33,044 nucleotides of DNA from Caldilineae bacterium. GTDB lineage: Bacteria; Chloroflexota; Anaerolineae; DUEN01. The first letter of the stretch is position 1, and each line of letters starts with the position of its first letter. The DNA lies in NCBI GenBank assembly GCA_011176545.1, contig DUEN01000031.1, forward strand, positions 1 to 33,044. Reading direction: 5' to 3'. Made by a program: the position numbers and the translations under genes. Below the pieces are notes generated by a model, which worked only from the letters and a program-made list of their open reading frames with translations, ran no database searches and was not told the DNA's origin. Below are positions 30,831 through 33,044 of this stretch, piece after piece.

Positions 30831-31880
30831 ATGCACTTCCTGATCACGGGCGGGGCCGGGTTCATCGGTTCCCACCTCGCTGAGCACCTCCTGACGGAAG
30901 GCCACCAGGTCACCGTCATCGATGATCTCTCCACCGGACGCTGGGAGAACATCGCCCATCTGCGTGGGCATCCCCGTTTCCGCTTCGCCATCGACACGAT
31001 CCTGAATGAGATCGTGCTGGATCGCCTGGCCAGCGAGTGCGATGCCATCTTCCACCTGGCGGCGGCGGTGGGCGTCGATCTGATCGTGCGGCGGCCCACG
31101 TACACCATAGAGACCAACGTGGCCGGCACGGAGGCCGTACTACGGGTGGCGGCCCGGTATCGGGTGCCGGTGCTCATCACGTCGACTTCGGAGGTTTACG
31201 GTAAGGGAGCGCGTGTCCCGTTTAGCGAGGATGACGACGTGGTGTTGGGGCCGACGTGCCGCAGCCGTTGGTCCTACGCCGCCTCCAAGATGGTGGATGA
31301 GTTCCTGGGGTTGGCGTATCACCGGGAGCGAGGGTTGCCGGTGGTGATCGCTCGATTGTTCAACACGGTGGGGCCTCGCCAGACCGGACGATATGGCATG
31401 GTGGTGCCCCGTTTCGTGGGGCAGGCGCTGCGCGGGGAGCCGATCACGGTCTATGGCGATGGCCAGCAGAGCCGTTGCTTCTGTGATGTGGCTGATGTGG
31501 TGCGAGCGTTGGCGGGGTTGATGGGGCATCCCGAGGCGGCCGGCCGGGTGTTCAACGTCGGCAGCACGGACGAGGTGACCATTGAGGAGCTGGCGCGGCG
31601 CGTGAAGCGGATCACGGAGAGTCGCTCGCCCATCGTGTACGTGCCGTACGATGAGGCTTACGCGCCGGGCTTCGAGGATATGCGCCGCCGGGTGCCGGAT
31701 ATCTCCCGGATCCAGGCGTTGCTCGGGTGGCAGCCGACCATCCCCCTGGATGAGACGTTGGTCCGGGTTCGGGATTGGCTGGCGCGCGAGAGTGAGGGCT
31801 ATGAATCTTTTTCGTCGTTTCCGTCGTGGGTTAAAAGAACGCAAGGTGTTTGTCATTGGCCTGGATTGCGCCGCGCCTGA
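30831..31880 (+). CDS. NAD-dependent sugar-nucleotide epimerase/dehydratase (extended SDR)
   Basis: The product (349 residues as read) is an extended short-chain dehydrogenase. GGAGFIGSH at 7-15 binds NAD. TSTSEVYG at 117-124 and Tyr149/Lys153 in SYAASKMVDE form the catalytic set. RLFNTVGPRQTGRYGMVVPRF (as RLFNTVGPRQ and YGMVVPRF) and VFNVGSTDEVTI are typical of UDP-sugar epimerases and UDP-glucuronate decarboxylases. The substrate is not determined. TAAGGA about 6 nt upstream supports ATG 30831, and TATGAT at 30801-30806 may be its -10 box. The last 26 residues overlap the next gene in another frame and do not look like the family, so the true C-terminus may be extended by a frame change. 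Confidence 0.88.
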   Translation: MHFLITGGAGFIGSHLAEHLLTEGHQVTVIDDLSTGRWENIAHLRGHPRFRFAIDTILNEIVLDRLASECDAIFHLAAAVGVDLIVRRPTYTIETNVAGTEAVLRVAARYRVPVLITSTSEVYGKGARVPFSEDDDVVLGPTCRSRWSYAASKMVDEFLGLAYHRERGLPVVIARLFNTVGPRQTGRYGMVVPRFVGQALRGEPITVYGDGQQSRCFCDVADVVRALAGLMGHPEAAGRVFNVGSTDEVTIEELARRVKRITESRSPIVYVPYDEAYAPGFEDMRRRVPDISRIQALLGWQPTIPLDETLVRVRDWLARESEGYESFSSFPSWVKRTQGVCHWPGLRRA

Positions 31881-33044
31881 GTTGGTGTTCGATCGCTGGT
31901 GGAACGAGCTGCCCAATCTGCGCTTTCTAGCCGGGAACGGCCTGTGGGGGGATCTGGAGTCGTGCATCCCGGCCATCACCGTGCCGGCCTGGACGTGTAT
32001 GCTCTCCGGGAAGGACCCAGGCGAGCTGGGCGTCTATGGCTTTCGCAACCGGGCCGACTATAGCTATGATAAGATGTTCATCGCCGCGGGCAACGCGGTG
32101 CGGACCAAGCGGGTATGGGATTATCTCTCCGAGGCGGGCAAGCGATCCGTCGTCATCGGCGTGCCGCAGACCTACCCGGTGAAGCCGTTGAACGGCTATC
32201 TGATCTCCGGGTTCCTCACGCCAGGGATTCAGAGCGAGTTCACCTATCCGCCCGCGTTGAAGCAGGAGGTGCTGGCCATCGCCCCCGATTACGATGTGGA
32301 CGTGCCGCAGTTCCGCACCGACGATAAGGACAGGCTGCTGCGGCAGATCTGGGAGATGACCGAGAAGCGCTTCCGGGTGGTGGATCATCTGCTCACCAGC
32401 AAGCCATGGGACTTCTTCATGGTGATGGAAATCGGGGTGGATCGGATCCACCACGGGTTCTGGAGCTATCACGACCCTCAGCATCGGCGATATGAGCCGG
32501 GTAATCCGTACGAGAACGCGATCCGAGATTACTACATTCTCATTGACAAGAAGATCGGTGAGTGGTTAGATAGGCTTGATAAAGACACTGTGGTGCTAGT
32601 CGTCTCGGATCACGGGGCCAAGCGCATGGATGGCGGGATCTGCATTAACGAATGGCTGTGGCGGGAGGGGTACCTGGCCTTCAAGCAGGACCCGGAGCCG
32701 GGGCAGATCACACCCTTTGAGAAGCTGGAGGTGGACTGGTCGCGAACCAAGGCCTGGGGCAGCGGAGGATACTATGGCCGGGTGTTCCTCAATGTGCAAG
32801 GCCGTGAGCCGGAGGGGGTGATCCCGCCGGAGGAATATGAGGCGGTCCGTGACGAGCTAGCGGAGCGGATCCGCGCGATCCCTGGCCCTGACGGTCGTGA
32901 CATCGGCACTCGTGTCTTCAAGCCTCAGGAGATCTATCGGGAGGTCAACGGGGTGGCACCGGACCTGATGGTCTACTTCGGCGACCTCCTCTGGCGGTCC
33001 GTGGGATCGCTGGGTCACGGCGATATCTACACGTTCGAGAATGA
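31801..33044 (+). CDS. Alkaline-phosphatase-superfamily phosphodiesterase, 3' end cut
   Basis: The reading frame is open from ATG 31801 to the window end (414 codons plus two bases), so the gene is partial. It resembles the type I phosphodiesterase/nucleotide pyrophosphatase family (COG3379-like). FVIGLDCAAPELV gives the first metal-binding Asp. ITVPAWTCMLSGKDPGELGVYGFRN contains the nucleophile region (shown here as PAWTCMLSG). GVDRIHHGFW and VVSDHGAKRM give the Asp/His metal ligands, and SLGHGD a further His. No signal peptide is seen. Members of this family occur in glycan and nucleotide-sugar clusters, but the substrate is unknown. It overlaps the epimerase gene by 80 nt in a different frame, so expression is probably coupled. 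Confidence 0.85.
   Translation, partial: MNLFRRFRRGLKERKVFVIGLDCAAPELVFDRWWNELPNLRFLAGNGLWGDLESCIPAITVPAWTCMLSGKDPGELGVYGFRNRADYSYDKMFIAAGNAVRTKRVWDYLSEAGKRSVVIGVPQTYPVKPLNGYLISGFLTPGIQSEFTYPPALKQEVLAIAPDYDVDVPQFRTDDKDRLLRQIWEMTEKRFRVVDHLLTSKPWDFFMVMEIGVDRIHHGFWSYHDPQHRRYEPGNPYENAIRDYYILIDKKIGEWLDRLDKDTVVLVVSDHGAKRMDGGICINEWLWREGYLAFKQDPEPGQITPFEKLEVDWSRTKAWGSGGYYGRVFLNVQGREPEGVIPPEEYEAVRDELAERIRAIPGPDGRDIGTRVFKPQEIYREVNGVAPDLMVYFGDLLWRSVGSLGHGDIYTFEN

Overview
The window looks like a chromosomal segment of a GC-rich bacterium, most likely a member of Chloroflexota (Anaerolineae or a relative). This is inferred from the gene families: two-module GT-C glycosyltransferases with a C-terminal beta-rich domain, a LuxR-type HTH joined to Kelch repeats, a subtilase with an NWGGV tail, and many dispersed palindromes. 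No marker gene fixes the lineage. It holds 24 protein-coding genes, the last cut by the window end, and one tRNA-Leu(GAG). No CRISPR array, phage module or transposase gene is visible.

Layout. 1-1.6 kb: a membrane-anchored HTH/Kelch regulator. 1.6-3.2 kb: speD-speE (polyamine synthesis) behind a strong promoter and a leader with two terminator-like hairpins. 3.2-5.4 kb, minus strand: a PIG-L/LmbE deacetylase and class II fumarase behind one promoter. 5.7-6.9 kb: a radical SAM protein with a C-terminal helix-hairpin-helix. 7.3-11.9 kb: two adjacent genes whose products share a middle module, tandem beta-sandwich repeats and a C-terminal domain that I cannot name; the first also has a glycosidase-like N-terminal domain. 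The pair ends in a strong UUCG terminator. 12-19 kb: a plus-strand glycan cluster with two GT-C transferases, a dolichyl-phosphate-mannose-synthase-like GT2, a DegT aminotransferase and a methyltransferase. 19-21.4 kb: a zinc-ribbon membrane protein, RadC and a Gfo/Idh/MocA oxidoreductase. 21.8-26.2 kb: a secreted subtilase with an eightfold NWGGV tail and a large GGDEF/HD-GYP cyclic-di-GMP enzyme with two related membrane domains. 26.2-29.6 kb, minus strand: a membrane protein, FabF with an N-terminal extension, and PlsX. 29.8-33 kb: tRNA-Leu, an RfaH-like NusG paralog, a sugar-nucleotide epimerase and an alkaline-phosphatase-superfamily enzyme.

How genes work together. The GT2 protein probably makes lipid-linked sugars that the GT-C enzymes use outside the membrane, and DegT and the epimerase would supply unusual sugars. 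The RfaH-like protein next to the epimerase suggests transcript-specific antitermination of a polysaccharide operon. PlsX and FabF act in phospholipid and fatty-acid synthesis and share an upstream region with an operator-like dyad.

The most interesting signals are the structured speD leader, two extended -10 promoters each exactly 7 nt before an ATG (predicted leaderless mRNAs), the duplicated sensor domain in the GGDEF/HD-GYP protein, a 7-bp tandem repeat that runs over the GT2 stop codon, the shared C-terminal domain in the 7.3-11.9 kb pair, and the NWGGV tail.
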